46,345 nt of DNA, from NCBI GenBank assembly GCA_016642085.1, contig VOQV01000007.1, forward strand, positions 1 through 46,345, in the 5' to 3' direction. Within the stretch, counting starts at the first letter, position 1, and every line of letters starts with the position of its first letter. Under the pieces are notes generated by a model. That model was not told where the DNA came from and did not search any database. It saw only the letters and a list, made by a program, of their open reading frames with translations. The stretch comes from Pantoea sp. Brub (GTDB lineage Bacteria > Pseudomonadota > Gammaproteobacteria > Enterobacterales > Enterobacteriaceae). The translations under genes and the position numbers were made by a program. Positions 1-9,575 of the stretch are shown here, piece by piece.

Positions 1-197
1 CTTTAAAAGCAGCAGGTAAAATCCATAGTGATTTTGAAAATGGTTTTATATGTGCACAAGTTATTTCTTTTAAAGATTTTATAAAATATAAAGGGGAAAC
101 AGGGGCAAAAGAATCAGGTAAAATACGCTCAGAAGGTAAAGATTATATTATTGAAGATGGTGATATTATTAAATATTTATTTAATATTTCACGATAA
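1..197 (+). CDS. ychF: Ribosome-binding ATPase YchF, C-terminal fragment (5' end outside window)
   Basis: This is the last 64 codons of a gene that enters from the left edge, read in frame from base 3 to the TAA at 195-197. The residues match the C-terminal TGS domain of the Obg-family ATPase YchF, with [10 protein letters not shown], the [10 protein letters not shown] stretch, [12 protein letters not shown] and a terminal [10 protein letters not shown] block. YchF binds the 70S ribosome and hydrolyses ATP rather than GTP; the nucleotide-binding motifs lie outside the window. In E. coli ychF also lies near treA, so the neighbourhood is conserved. Identification rests only on the C-terminal piece, but that piece is very characteristic. 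Confidence 0.93.
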   Translation, partial: LKAAGKIHSDFENGFICAQVISFKDFIKYKGETGAKESGKIRSEGKDYIIEDGDIIKYLFNISR

Positions 198-442
198 ATT
201 TTTACTGCATCTTTAAATCAATTAATGAATATTTGACTATTTTTTTAAAAATTAAATTAAATTAAATTTAAACTAGATCACATTTAAATACATCTATAAT
301 TTTTATATTAATAAAATCAAAATGGTTTTAAAAAATAAATATTAATCTAATATTTCATATAATTAAATCTTATTTAAACATCATATATATATATATTAGA
401 AAATAAAATAATTACAGTATTATTAACTAAGGTGATCATTAG

Positions 443-2137
443 ATGTGTAAAGTTACAAAATATAATATTTGTGTTAGTAAACATTGTTGTTTTAAAATGC
501 TTATTTTTATATTTTTACATATACTAAATTTTACAATTTATTCAAAAAATATTTCAAATATCTCAGACAATAAAACTTTTAATACTCCTGATATATTACT
601 AAATTCACTATACGATCTAGTACAAAAAAAACAAATATTTACAGACCAAAAAACTTTTGCAGATGCAGTACCAAAATATAAACCATCTTATATTCTTAAG
701 ATTTGGAAAGCAAAAAGAAAAAAACGTAATTTTAATTTAAAATCATTTATTAAAAAATATTTTATAATACCTGAAGTAAATAGTATTGAATATATTACTC
801 CTAATAAACAAAATTTACGTCAACATATTGAAAGTTTGTGGCCAATTTTAACAAAAAGTACACAAGTTTTAGGTAAATACGATTCAATAATTTCATTACC
901 AAAACCTTATGTTGTGCCTGGTGGTCGTTTTCGTGAAATCTATTATTGGGATAGTTATTTCACTATGTTGGGATTATCAGAAGGTGGACATTGGGATAAT
1001 ATCCACAATATGATTGATAATTTTGCTTTTTTAATTAAAAAATACGGTTATATACCAAATGGCAATCGCAGTTATTATTTAAGTCGTTCTCAACCTCCAT
1101 TTTTTAGTTTAATGATTAATTTATTAGCAAATCATGAAGGTGATAAAATTTATATTAAATACTTGCCGTATTTACAACAAGAATATGATTATTGGATGAA
1201 AGATAGTGAAAAACTAAAAAAAGAACATGCTATAAAACGAGTAATTAAACTTAAAGACGGTACTATATTAAACCGTTATTGGGATTCTAGAAATGTGCCT
1301 CGTACAGAATCATGGTTAGAAGATATCAATACCGCAAAAAATCTTAACAGAAAAAGTAAAAATATATTATATAGAGAATTGCGAACTGGAGCCGCATCAG
1401 GTTGGGATTTTAGCTCACGTTGGTTAAAAGATAGAAATAATTTAAAAACAATTAATATTACAGAGTTAGCACCTATTGATTTAAATAGCTTAATGTTTTA
1501 TTTAGAAACAACTTTAACTAAAGCATACCGATTAAGTGCTAATTTAGTACTTGCTAAAAAATTTGAGCAACTAGCTCAAAAACGAAAATTAGCGATCAAT
1601 ACTTATCTATGGGATAGTAATAATAAATGGTATGCTGATTATAATTGGAAAAACAAAAAGAATAATTTACAAATTACTGCCGCTACATTATTTCCACTTT
1701 ATTTACAAATTGCAAGTAATGAACAAGCAATTTCTACTGCTAAATCAGTAGAAATAAATTTATTAAAATCTGGAGGGTTAGTCACTACAACAATTAATAG
1801 TGGTCAACAATGGGATGCACCTAATGGTTGGGCTCCTATGCAATGGATTGCAATTGTAGGATTAGAAAATTATAATCAAAACAAATTAGCAAGTTTAATA
1901 TCATTGCGTTTTTTAAAAAATGTTCAAAATGTATATGATAAAAAACATAAAATAGTAGAAAAATATATAGTTGATGGTAATTTAGGTATAGGTAATGGAG
2001 GAGAATATCCTCTTCAAGATGGTTTTGGTTGGACCAATGGAGTTGTGTTAAAATTATTGAGTAAATATTGTCATAAAGGAAAAATATGCAATGATTTTTA
2101 TGATATAAGTAATAGTGATATAATGAGAAAAACATAA
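443..2137 (+). CDS. treA: Periplasmic trehalase (GH37)
   Basis: It hydrolyses alpha,alpha-trehalose to two glucose molecules in the periplasm. The 564 residues match E. coli TreA (565) throughout. Trehalase signature 1 (PGGRFREIYYWDSY) is at residues 159-172 and signature 2 (QWDAPNGWAP) at 456-465. The general acid of GH37 corresponds to Asp322 in SGWDFSSRW, and the base to Glu521 in GGEYPLQDGFGW; both are present. The N terminus has a lysine-containing n-region followed by a hydrophobic stretch (LIFIFLHILNF), consistent with Sec export. The start at 443 is supported by AAGGTGA at 429-435; Met19 is a less likely alternative. The gene stands alone, convergent with icd. Together with PtsG in this window it could convert host trehalose into imported glucose 6-phosphate (inference). 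Confidence 0.96.
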   Translation: MCKVTKYNICVSKHCCFKMLIFIFLHILNFTIYSKNISNISDNKTFNTPDILLNSLYDLVQKKQIFTDQKTFADAVPKYKPSYILKIWKAKRKKRNFNLKSFIKKYFIIPEVNSIEYITPNKQNLRQHIESLWPILTKSTQVLGKYDSIISLPKPYVVPGGRFREIYYWDSYFTMLGLSEGGHWDNIHNMIDNFAFLIKKYGYIPNGNRSYYLSRSQPPFFSLMINLLANHEGDKIYIKYLPYLQQEYDYWMKDSEKLKKEHAIKRVIKLKDGTILNRYWDSRNVPRTESWLEDINTAKNLNRKSKNILYRELRTGAASGWDFSSRWLKDRNNLKTINITELAPIDLNSLMFYLETTLTKAYRLSANLVLAKKFEQLAQKRKLAINTYLWDSNNKWYADYNWKNKKNNLQITAATLFPLYLQIASNEQAISTAKSVEINLLKSGGLVTTTINSGQQWDAPNGWAPMQWIAIVGLENYNQNKLASLISLRFLKNVQNVYDKKHKIVEKYIVDGNLGIGNGGEYPLQDGFGWTNGVVLKLLSKYCHKGKICNDFYDISNSDIMRKT

Positions 2138-2238
2138 CATACAATCATTACATATGTACATATTTAGCTAATTATAATAAAAACAGTTTTGAATGTATTA
2201 ACATAATACATAATATGTTAAATAACAAAAGATGGTTA

Positions 2239-2283
2239 GGTTGGAGAGGATAACAGAGTCTAGTCTCCTTCCTTTCCTTTTTT
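2239..2283 (+). terminator. Probable rho-independent terminator of treA
   Basis: GGAGA (2243-2247) pairs with TCTCC (2264-2268) around a 16-nt loop. The stem is extended across two TT mismatches by GG (2239-2240) with CC (2271-2272), and a run of six T follows at 2278-2283. It is a conspicuous G+C-rich island in A+T-rich spacer, 100 bp downstream of the treA stop and facing icd. Confidence 0.55.
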
Positions 2284-2410
2284 ATATATTATTGTAAAAT
2301 TATATTAATGACATAATAATATTTTATTGCACATTTTATTATATATTAAATAATTAAATAGTCGTTATATATAAAATATCTATTTTAGTAATGTATGATA
2401 ATTATATCAA

Positions 2411-3661
2411 TTACATATTATTAATAATAGCTTCTCCAAATTCAGAACATTTTAATAAATTAGCACTATCCATCATACATGCAAGATCATAGGTAACAGT
2501 TTTTTTATCCAGTGCGCCTTGTATTCCTTTAATAATTAAATCTGCAGCTTCAATCCATTTTAAGTAACGCAACATCATTTCACCTGATAATATAATAGAA
2601 CTTGGATTTGCATTATCATGGCCAGCATGTTTTAGAGCAGTACCGTGAGTAGCTTCAAATATAACACAATCGTCTCCAATATTAGCTCCAGGTGACATAC
2701 CAATACCTCCTACTTGTGCAGCAAGAGCATCAGAAATATAATCACCATTAAGGTTCATACATGCAATTACATCATAATCACTAGGGCGTAATATTATTTG
2801 TTGAAGAAAAGCATCTGCAATTGAATCTTTAATTATTATTTTTTTCCCCGTCATGGGATTATTCATTATCATACATGTATTATTTTCTATAAAAGTAGCC
2901 CCAAATTCTTCTTGTAATAATTGATATCCCCAATTTCTAAATGCACCTTCTGTAAATTTCATAATGTTCCCTTTATGAACTAAAGTAAGAGAATTACGAT
3001 TATTAGCAATTGTATAGTTAATAGCTGAACGTATTAAACGATATGTCCCTGCTTTTGAACATGTTTTAACACCAATTCCACATTCTTTTGGAAATCTAAT
3101 TTTTTTTACATGCATAGTGTTTTCTAAAAATTTTATTACTTGATCAGCTTCAATGGAAGATGATTTCCATTCAATACCAGCATAAATATCTTCAGAATTT
3201 TCACGGAATAGGACCATATTAACGTTTTCTGGATGTTTAACTGGACTAGGGGTATTTTTATAGTAACGGATTGGACGTAAACATACGTATAGATCAAGTT
3301 CTTGACGTAATGTAACATTTAAAGATCTAATACCTTCACCAATAGGAGTAGTTAGAGGACCTTTAATAGCTACATGATATTCTTTAATTAAATTAATAGT
3401 TTCATCTGGTAACCAAGTCTTTATTCCATAAATTCGATTTGCTTTTTCCCCAGCATAAATTTCCATCCAATAAATTTTTCGTGTGTGACCGTAAGCTTTT
3501 TTTACAGCTTCATTGACCACCTTTATCATTACAGGAGATACATCCATACCAATCCCATCTCCTTCAATATAAGAAATAATTGGATTATTTGGCACAGATA
3601 ATTGTTTGTTTATGTAAGTAATTTTTTGACCATTTTTAGGAATAAACACTTTATTTTCCAT
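2411..3661 (-). CDS. icd: Isocitrate dehydrogenase (NADP-type family)
   Basis: It catalyses oxidative decarboxylation of isocitrate to 2-oxoglutarate in the TCA cycle, as a cytosolic homodimer. The protein has 416 residues, the same as E. coli Icd, and the two appear colinear without gaps. Substrate-site residues are kept: Ser113 in IRSLNV, Lys100 in AIKGP, Tyr160 in EDIYAG, Lys230 in VHKGN and the Asp residues in [12 protein letters not shown]. The cofactor pocket differs from E. coli: Lys344, Tyr391 and Arg292 remain, but position 345 is His instead of Tyr, 351 is Ala instead of Val and 395 is Cys instead of Arg, so NADP preference may be weakened (inference). An AGGAAA ribosome site precedes the ATG. 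The gene is divergent from mnmA. Confidence 0.97.
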   Translation of the reverse strand: MENKVFIPKNGQKITYINKQLSVPNNPIISYIEGDGIGMDVSPVMIKVVNEAVKKAYGHTRKIYWMEIYAGEKANRIYGIKTWLPDETINLIKEYHVAIKGPLTTPIGEGIRSLNVTLRQELDLYVCLRPIRYYKNTPSPVKHPENVNMVLFRENSEDIYAGIEWKSSSIEADQVIKFLENTMHVKKIRFPKECGIGVKTCSKAGTYRLIRSAINYTIANNRNSLTLVHKGNIMKFTEGAFRNWGYQLLQEEFGATFIENNTCMIMNNPMTGKKIIIKDSIADAFLQQIILRPSDYDVIACMNLNGDYISDALAAQVGGIGMSPGANIGDDCVIFEATHGTALKHAGHDNANPSSIILSGEMMLRYLKWIEAADLIIKGIQGALDKKTVTYDLACMMDSANLLKCSEFGEAIINNM

Positions 3662-3832
3662 GATATGTTTCCTATTAGTTCATTTATACATTGATTCTTT
3701 ATCTAATCAATATTAGATATAATATTTTATATTAAAATCTTATCAAATAACTATACTTAATATTTATAAATAGCTGTTTAATTTAAAATTAATATGTGGT
3801 AATGAAAACACAATTAATTATATAAAGTTTTA

Positions 3833-3864
3833 AAAAAAGATGATATGATGTTTATCATTTTTTT
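3833..3864 (+). promoter_or_regulatory. Terminator-like hairpin in the mnmA leader
   Basis: A6 plus ATGATA (3833-3838 and 3840-3845, with G3839 bulged) pairs with TATCAT plus T6 (3853-3864) around a 7-nt loop, giving 12 bp. The A-tract/T-tract shape is that of a bidirectional intrinsic terminator. It sits in a divergent spacer only 21 nt before the mnmA ATG, where no upstream gene needs terminating. It could be an attenuator, a relic of a lost gene's terminator, or chance in A+T-rich DNA. Confidence 0.4.
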
Positions 3865-3885
3865 CATTATAAAAAGATTTACAAT

Positions 3886-4980
3886 ATGAAACAAAAAGTA
3901 ATTGTTGGTATGTCTGGTGGCGTTGATTCTTCTGTATCTGCATGGTTATTAAAACAACAAAATTATTATGTAGAAGGTTTATTTATGAAAAATTGGGAAG
4001 AAGATGATAATGAAAATTGTAGTGTTTTAAATGATTTAGCAGATGCAGAAGAAGTTTGCAATAAAATTGGTATTAAATTACATAAAGTAAATTTTGCAAA
4101 TGAATATTGGGATAATGTTTTCGAACCTTCCCTTCAACAATTTAAACTAGGATTTACACCAAATCCTGATATTCTTTGTAATAAAGAAATAAAATTTAAT
4201 ACTTTTCTTAAATTTGCAATAAAAAATTTAGATGCAGATTTAATTGCTACTGGTCATTATGTACGTCGTCATAGTATTAATGGAATAAACTATTTATTAA
4301 AAGGTATGGATTTGGATAAAGATCAAAGTTATTTTCTTTATGCATTAAATCAAAAAAAAATTTCTTATAGTTTATTTCCGTTGGGTGCAATGAAAAAATT
4401 TCAAGTACGAAGTATTGCAAAAAAACTAAATTTTATTAATGCTATGAAAAAAGACTCAACAGGAATTTGTTTTATAGGTAAAAAAAAATTCCGTAATTTT
4501 TTAAGTAATTACTTACCTTGTAAACCAGGTAAAATTCAAACTATTGATGGTAATATTATTGGTACTCATCATGGAGTTATATATTATACTTTAGGACAAC
4601 GAAAAGGATTAGGAATAGGAGGATTAAAAACAGGAGAAGATAGTCCTTGGTATGTAGTAGAAAAAAAAATACCAGATAATATTTTAATAGTAGCACAGGG
4701 CAAAAATCATCCTTATTTAATTTCTACTGGTTTAATTGTTAATAATTTAAATTGGATTAATCATAAACCAATATCCAATGTATTTAATTGTAAAATTAAA
4801 ATTAGACATCAAAAAAATGATTTTAAATGCAAAGTTATTTCACAATATAACGATAATAGTATTAAAGTAATTTTTTATAATCCTATACATTCAGTTACAC
4901 CTGGGCAATCCGCTGTTTTTTATTTGGATCAAGTTTGTATAGGGGGTGGTATTATAAAAGAGCGATTACCATTAATCTAA
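3886..4980 (+). CDS. mnmA: tRNA-uridine 2-sulfurtransferase MnmA
   Basis: It catalyses ATP-dependent 2-thiolation of the wobble uridine U34 in tRNA-Lys, tRNA-Glu and tRNA-Gln, receiving sulfur from the IscS/Tus relay. It has 364 residues against 368 in E. coli. The N-terminal PP-loop SGGVDSS is at residues 10-16. The two catalytic cysteines are Cys98 ([12 protein letters not shown]) and Cys195 ([10 protein letters not shown]). ATGHY near residue 121 and DQSYFLY near 147 are family motifs. In E. coli, hflD sits between mnmA and purB; here purB follows after 116 bp and hflD is gone. Two runs of nine A lie inside the gene but keep the frame. No clear Shine-Dalgarno sequence is seen. Confidence 0.97.
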   Translation: MKQKVIVGMSGGVDSSVSAWLLKQQNYYVEGLFMKNWEEDDNENCSVLNDLADAEEVCNKIGIKLHKVNFANEYWDNVFEPSLQQFKLGFTPNPDILCNKEIKFNTFLKFAIKNLDADLIATGHYVRRHSINGINYLLKGMDLDKDQSYFLYALNQKKISYSLFPLGAMKKFQVRSIAKKLNFINAMKKDSTGICFIGKKKFRNFLSNYLPCKPGKIQTIDGNIIGTHHGVIYYTLGQRKGLGIGGLKTGEDSPWYVVEKKIPDNILIVAQGKNHPYLISTGLIVNNLNWINHKPISNVFNCKIKIRHQKNDFKCKVISQYNDNSIKVIFYNPIHSVTPGQSAVFYLDQVCIGGGIIKERLPLI

Positions 4981-4996
4981 TAAATGGAAATATTTT

Positions 4997-5025
4997 AAAT
5001 AATTTATGAAAAATTAAATTATTTT
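4997..5025 (+). terminator. Weak A+T-only hairpin after mnmA
   Basis: AAATAATTT (4997-5005) pairs with AAATTATTT (5016-5024) around a 10-nt loop, with one further T after the stem. It starts 16 nt after the mnmA stop. It may be a weak terminator or attenuator before purB. The stem contains only A and T, so chance is a real possibility. Confidence 0.25.
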
Positions 5026-5096
5026 GATGTATTTTATATTGAGTTAATTATATTATTCATATCAAAATGTATAAAAATATCAGGAGATTTCTATTA

Positions 5097-6470
5097 ATGA
5101 AACTGTCTTCTCTGACGGCTATTTCGCCTATAGATGGTCGTTATAATAATAGAGTACGTGATTTAAGAAATATATTTAGTGAATATGCTTTATTAAAATT
5201 TAGAATTAAAGTTGAAATTGATTGGTTAAAAAAACTTGCTAATATTGAAGAAATTAAAGAAATTCCTAATTTTACACCAGAAACCATTGTTGTTCTTGAT
5301 TCTATAGTTGATAATTTTAATGAACATGATGCTCAACGTATTAAAAATATTGAATCATATACTAATCATGATATTAAAGCAGTAGAATATTTTCTAAAAG
5401 AAAAAATTAAAAATATTCAAAATTTGAATAATATTTCCGAATTTATCCATTTTGCTTGCACATCTGAAGATATTAATAACCTATCTTATGCATTAATTTT
5501 AAAAATAACTCGTGAAAACATAATACTACCTTATTGGAATCAGTTAATAAATAAACTAAAACATTTAGCAAGAGAGTATCGTGATATTCCTTTATTGTCT
5601 AGAACCCATGGACAACCTGCTTCTCCATCAACAATTGGTAAAGAAATAGCTAATTTTAGCTATCGTATGCAAAGACAAATATGTCAACTATGCAATGTTG
5701 AAATATTAGGTAAATTTAATGGTGCTGTAGGTAATTATAATGCACATGTTGCTGCATATCCAAATATAAATTGGTTGCAAGTAAGTAAAGAGTTTGTAAT
5801 GTCTTTAGGAATAATCTGGAATCCATATACTACTCAAATAGAACCTCATGATTATATAGCAGAATTTTTTCATTGTATTATTCGATTCAATACAATTTTA
5901 ATTGATTTAAATAAAGATTTATGGAGTTATATTTCACTCAATTATTTTAAACAAAAAATTACTAGTAATAGAGAAATTGGCTCTTCTACTATGCCACATA
6001 AAATAAATCCAATTGATTTAGAAAATTCCGAAGGAAATCTTGGGATAGGTAATGCTATCATGAAACATTTATCTAATAAATTACCAATTTCTCGTTTTCA
6101 ACGTGATTTAACAGATTCAACTTTACTACGCAATTTAGGCATGGGTATAAGTTATTCTGCAATTGCATATCAAGCTTCACTAAAAGGCATAAACAAATTA
6201 GATATAAATAAAGCGAGCATATTAAATGATTTAAATGATAAATGGGTTTTATTAGCTGAACCGATTCAAACGGTTATGCGTCGTTATGGTATTGATAATC
6301 CTTATGAAAAAGTTCAAAAACTTATACAAGAACACAATATCAATAAATCGATTATACATAATTTTATAGATACTTTAAATTTGCCTCAAGAAGAAAAAGT
6401 TAGATTAAAAAAAATAACACCAAAAAATTATCTTGGTAATGCTATCAAAATGGTTGATTATTTAAAATAA
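5097..6470 (+). CDS. purB: Adenylosuccinate lyase
   Basis: It catalyses two beta-eliminations in purine synthesis: SAICAR to AICAR plus fumarate, and adenylosuccinate to AMP plus fumarate. I place the start at 5097 because AGGAGA lies at 5082-5087, nine bases upstream, and because MKLSSLTAISPIDGRY aligns with the E. coli N terminus. The open frame also has an ATG at 5067, ten codons earlier. The product is then 457 residues against 456 in E. coli. The fumarase/aspartase superfamily signature SSTMPHKINP is present, as are the RTHGQPA and CTSEDINN active-site loops. It runs in the same direction as mnmA upstream, as in E. coli. Confidence 0.96.
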   Translation: MKLSSLTAISPIDGRYNNRVRDLRNIFSEYALLKFRIKVEIDWLKKLANIEEIKEIPNFTPETIVVLDSIVDNFNEHDAQRIKNIESYTNHDIKAVEYFLKEKIKNIQNLNNISEFIHFACTSEDINNLSYALILKITRENIILPYWNQLINKLKHLAREYRDIPLLSRTHGQPASPSTIGKEIANFSYRMQRQICQLCNVEILGKFNGAVGNYNAHVAAYPNINWLQVSKEFVMSLGIIWNPYTTQIEPHDYIAEFFHCIIRFNTILIDLNKDLWSYISLNYFKQKITSNREIGSSTMPHKINPIDLENSEGNLGIGNAIMKHLSNKLPISRFQRDLTDSTLLRNLGMGISYSAIAYQASLKGINKLDINKASILNDLNDKWVLLAEPIQTVMRRYGIDNPYEKVQKLIQEHNINKSIIHNFIDTLNLPQEEKVRLKKITPKNYLGNAIKMVDYLK

Positions 6471-6809
6471 TATCTTAATCAATATATAATTTATAATTGT
6501 TTTATTTATTATATATTTTATGATTAATAATGAAAACAGAATATTTATATAATAAAGAACATCATGTACTTACATTATTTTTCATAATATTACATACTTT
6601 AAATAAAGTATTAATTTGAATGATAACAAAAACAATAAAGTACGTAATTATTCTAATTTATCACTTAAAAGTAATAAATAACCATTAGTTTAGTTACAAT
6701 CAAACTATTATCTAATAATAAATTATCTAGAATTGTATTGATTATTTTAAGACAATATCAAGTAATGTATGTTACGTAAAATAATTTCTTTTAGCATAAT
6801 GGAATGTAA
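6471..6809. other. 339-bp spacer between purB and potA
   Basis: No gene is recognised on either strand. The spacer presumably holds the potA promoter, but I see no convincing -35/-10 pair. A 7-bp inverted repeat (ATACTTT...AAAGTAT, 6594-6611) has no T tract. In E. coli many genes lie between purB and potA, so this is probably a deletion junction made of eroded DNA. Confidence 0.5.
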
Positions 6810-7928
6810 ATGATACAAAATAACATAAAAAAACCATTAGTAGTACTATCTGGTATAACAAAAATTATTGATAATAAACATATCATTAATAATTTTAATT
6901 TGACTATAAACAATGGAGAGTTTATAACTCTGCTTGGACCATCTGGGTGTGGCAAAACTACAATTTTACGATTAATTGCAGGTTTAGAAAAAACTGATAG
7001 TGGTCATATCTTATTAAATAATGTTGATATTACACATATATCAGCAGAATGTCGTCACATCAACACAGTATTCCAAAGTTATGCTTTATTTCCGCATATG
7101 TCTGTATTTGAAAATGTTGCTTTTGGTTTGCGTATGCAAAAAACTTCTGCTAATGAAATTAAAACAAGAGTTAATGAAGTATTATCAATGGTACAATTAG
7201 AAGATTTTATGAAACGTCGTCCAAACCAATTATCTGGAGGACAACAACAACGTGTTGCAATTGCTCGTGCAGTAGTTAATCAACCAATGGTTTTATTGTT
7301 AGATGAACCTTTTTCTGCTCTTGATTATAAATTACGTAAACAAATGCAAAATGAATTAAAAGCTTTGCAACGTAAACTTCGTATTACTTTCATATTTGTC
7401 ACTCATGATCAAGAAGAAGCATTAGCAATGTCAGATCGTATAGTAGTTATACGTAATGGCAATATTGAACAAGATGGCACTCCTCGTGAAATTTATGAAG
7501 AACCTAAAAATTTATTTGTTGCCCGTTTTATTGGTGAAATTAATGTATTTAATACTAAAGTTATTGATAATAAACAATCGCCACGTATACGTGTATTAAT
7601 AGAAGATATTGAATTTGATATTTATTGTTCATTCCCAGTGAATATAGGTGATAAATTACATGTCATGTTACGTCCAGAAGATTTACGCATTAGAGAAATA
7701 AATAGTAATAGCATTATAGATAATTGTTTAATAGGATATGTAAGAGAAAGAAATTATAAGGGTATGACATTAGAGTCAACGATAGAATTAAAAAATGGTA
7801 AATTAATTACTGTTAGTGAATTTTTTAATGAAGATGATCCTGATTTTGACCATTATTTAAATCAAAAAATGGCCGTTACTTGGGTAGAAAGCTGGGAGGT
7901 AGTACTACCATATGAACTTGATGAATAA
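6810..7928 (+). CDS. potA: Spermidine/putrescine ABC transporter ATPase PotA
   Basis: It is the ATP-hydrolysing subunit of the PotABCD polyamine importer, on the cytoplasmic face of the inner membrane. It has 372 residues against 378 in E. coli. Walker A is GPSGCGKTT, the ABC signature is [14 protein letters not shown], Walker B is [11 protein letters not shown] and the switch His is in FVTHDQEEA. The C-terminal part contains a TOBE-type regulatory region with the family motif MLRPEDLRI. It is the first gene of the intact potABCD operon and overlaps potB by 17 bases, which suggests translational coupling. Only a weak GGAATG precedes the start. Confidence 0.97.
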   Translation: MIQNNIKKPLVVLSGITKIIDNKHIINNFNLTINNGEFITLLGPSGCGKTTILRLIAGLEKTDSGHILLNNVDITHISAECRHINTVFQSYALFPHMSVFENVAFGLRMQKTSANEIKTRVNEVLSMVQLEDFMKRRPNQLSGGQQQRVAIARAVVNQPMVLLLDEPFSALDYKLRKQMQNELKALQRKLRITFIFVTHDQEEALAMSDRIVVIRNGNIEQDGTPREIYEEPKNLFVARFIGEINVFNTKVIDNKQSPRIRVLIEDIEFDIYCSFPVNIGDKLHVMLRPEDLRIREINSNSIIDNCLIGYVRERNYKGMTLESTIELKNGKLITVSEFFNEDDPDFDHYLNQKMAVTWVESWEVVLPYELDE

Positions 7929-8763
7929 TAGTAATAGATTTCAAAAAAATGTTATTTTATTAGTAATTGGATGGTTATTATTATTTGTTTTTTTACCTAA
8001 TATTATTATTTTTATAACTAGTTTTTTAAGTAGAGATGAAAAACATTTTGTAAAATTAGTGTTTACATTTAATAATTATATAAAATTGATTAATCCTTTA
8101 TATGCTAAAGTGTTATTACATTCTTTACATATATCTATTACAGCAACTATTTTTTGTTTAATATTAGGTTATCCTTTTGCTTGGTTTTTGATTAGTTTAC
8201 CAAAACATATACGTTATATTATGATTTGTCTATTGATTATACCTTTTTGGACCAATTCATTAGTACGTATTTATGGTTTAAAAATTTTTTTAAGTAATAG
8301 AGGATGGTTGAATAATTTTTTAATTTGGATTGGTATAATTAACAAACCATTCCATATTATATATACATCTGAAGCGGTAGTTTTTGGATTAATATATGTA
8401 TTATTACCTTTTATGATTTTACCACTTTATTCTAATTTAGAAAAATTAGATAAAACTTATTTAGAAGCAGCATATGATCTTGGTGCAAATAAATTACAAG
8501 TTTTTTTTCATATTATATTACCTTTAAGCATACCTGGCATTATAGCAGGATGTTTACTAGTTTTTATTCCTGCCATGGGTGTATTTTATGTAGCTGATTT
8601 ACTGGGTGGAGCTAAAAATCTTTTAATAGGTAATATTATTAAAAATCAATTTCTTAATATTAGAGACTGGCCATTTGGAGCAGCTATCAGTAATTTTATT
8701 ATTTTTTTAATGGGCATGCTAATATTAATTTATTGGCGTACTATTAATTTATTTAATAATTAA
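7912..8763 (+). CDS. potB: Spermidine/putrescine ABC transporter permease PotB
   Basis: It is one of the two membrane-spanning subunits of the polyamine importer. About six hydrophobic segments are visible, starting with [18 protein letters not shown]. The EAA loop that docks on PotA is present ([20 protein letters not shown]). It has 283 residues, close to E. coli PotB. The ATG at 7912 lies 12 bases after GGGAGG (7894-7899); an in-frame ATG at 7921 (MNNSNRFQ) aligns equally well with E. coli but sits 21 bases from that site. The start is therefore uncertain by three codons. Overlap with potA and a 26-bp gap to potC indicate one transcript. Confidence 0.95.
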   Translation: MNLMNNSNRFQKNVILLVIGWLLLFVFLPNIIIFITSFLSRDEKHFVKLVFTFNNYIKLINPLYAKVLLHSLHISITATIFCLILGYPFAWFLISLPKHIRYIMICLLIIPFWTNSLVRIYGLKIFLSNRGWLNNFLIWIGIINKPFHIIYTSEAVVFGLIYVLLPFMILPLYSNLEKLDKTYLEAAYDLGANKLQVFFHIILPLSIPGIIAGCLLVFIPAMGVFYVADLLGGAKNLLIGNIIKNQFLNIRDWPFGAAISNFIIFLMGMLILIYWRTINLFNN

Positions 8764-8789
8764 TTTTATATTAAGGTTATTATATAGTT

Positions 8790-9563
8790 ATGTTAAATTG
8801 TTTATATTATGTTTTCATGCTATTTATTTATGGTTGGTTTTATATTCCTATCATAATCTTGATAATTAACTCATTTAACATTTCAAGATTTGGTATTAAT
8901 TGGGAAGGATTTACTACATCTTGGTATAATTTATTAATAAATAATGATAGTTTAATTCAAGCATCACAACATTCAGTAATTATAGGAATATGTTCAGCAA
9001 GCGTAGCTACAGTGATTGGTTCTTTAACTGCAGTGGCTCTACATCGTTATTATTTTAAAAGTAAATCATTTGTTAGTGGAATGTTATTTATAGTGATAAT
9101 GTCCCCAGATATTGTTATGGCTATTTCATTATTAGTTGTATTTATGTTTTTAGAGATTCCTTTAGGGTTTTGGTCATTATTATTTGCTCATATTACCTTT
9201 TGTCTTCCATTTGTAGTAGTGACTGTATATTCTTGGTTAAAAGATTTTGATATACGCATGTTTGAAGCTGCAAAAGATCTTGGAGCTCATGAACATACTA
9301 TTCTAATAAAGATTATTTTACCATTAGCAATGCCAGCAATAGCTGCAGGTTGGTTATTAAGTTTTACTTTGTCATTAGATGATGTAATAATATCTTCTTT
9401 TGTTACTGGACCAACTTTTGATGTGTTACCAATAAAAATTTATTCTATGGTAAAAGTTGGTGTATCACCAGAAATAAATGCAATAACAACAATTTTAGTA
9501 TTCTTATCTATAATATTGGTATCCAGTAGTCAATGGTTACTTTATAAAAAACATAATACATAA
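8790..9563 (+). CDS. potC: Spermidine/putrescine ABC transporter permease PotC
   Basis: It is the second membrane subunit of the polyamine importer and pairs with PotB. It has 257 residues against 264 in E. coli, with a slightly shortened hydrophilic C terminus. The sequence is very close to E. coli PotC: the blocks SRFGINWEGFTT, MSPDIVMAISLLV and ITFCLPFVVVTVYS are nearly identical. The EAA loop is EAAKDLGAHEHTILIKIILP. About six membrane segments are visible. TAAGG lies 13 nt upstream of the start. It lies 26 bp after potB and 12 bp before potD in the same operon. Confidence 0.96.
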   Translation: MLNCLYYVFMLFIYGWFYIPIIILIINSFNISRFGINWEGFTTSWYNLLINNDSLIQASQHSVIIGICSASVATVIGSLTAVALHRYYFKSKSFVSGMLFIVIMSPDIVMAISLLVVFMFLEIPLGFWSLLFAHITFCLPFVVVTVYSWLKDFDIRMFEAAKDLGAHEHTILIKIILPLAMPAIAAGWLLSFTLSLDDVIISSFVTGPTFDVLPIKIYSMVKVGVSPEINAITTILVFLSIILVSSSQWLLYKKHNT

Positions 9564-9575
9564 AAAGGAATTATA

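Noticed and set aside
1836-2144. 102-codon open frame antisense to the end of treA
   Set aside because: It lies wholly opposite a conserved region of TreA and encodes a biased His/Tyr/Leu-rich sequence; a shadow frame.
5067-5096. Upstream ATG extending purB by ten codons
   Set aside because: The ATG at 5097 has a proper AGGAGA site and the conserved N terminus.
6594-6611. ATACTTT/AAAGTAT inverted repeat after purB
   Set aside because: It is 124 bp from the stop, A+T-rich and lacks a T tract, so not called a terminator.
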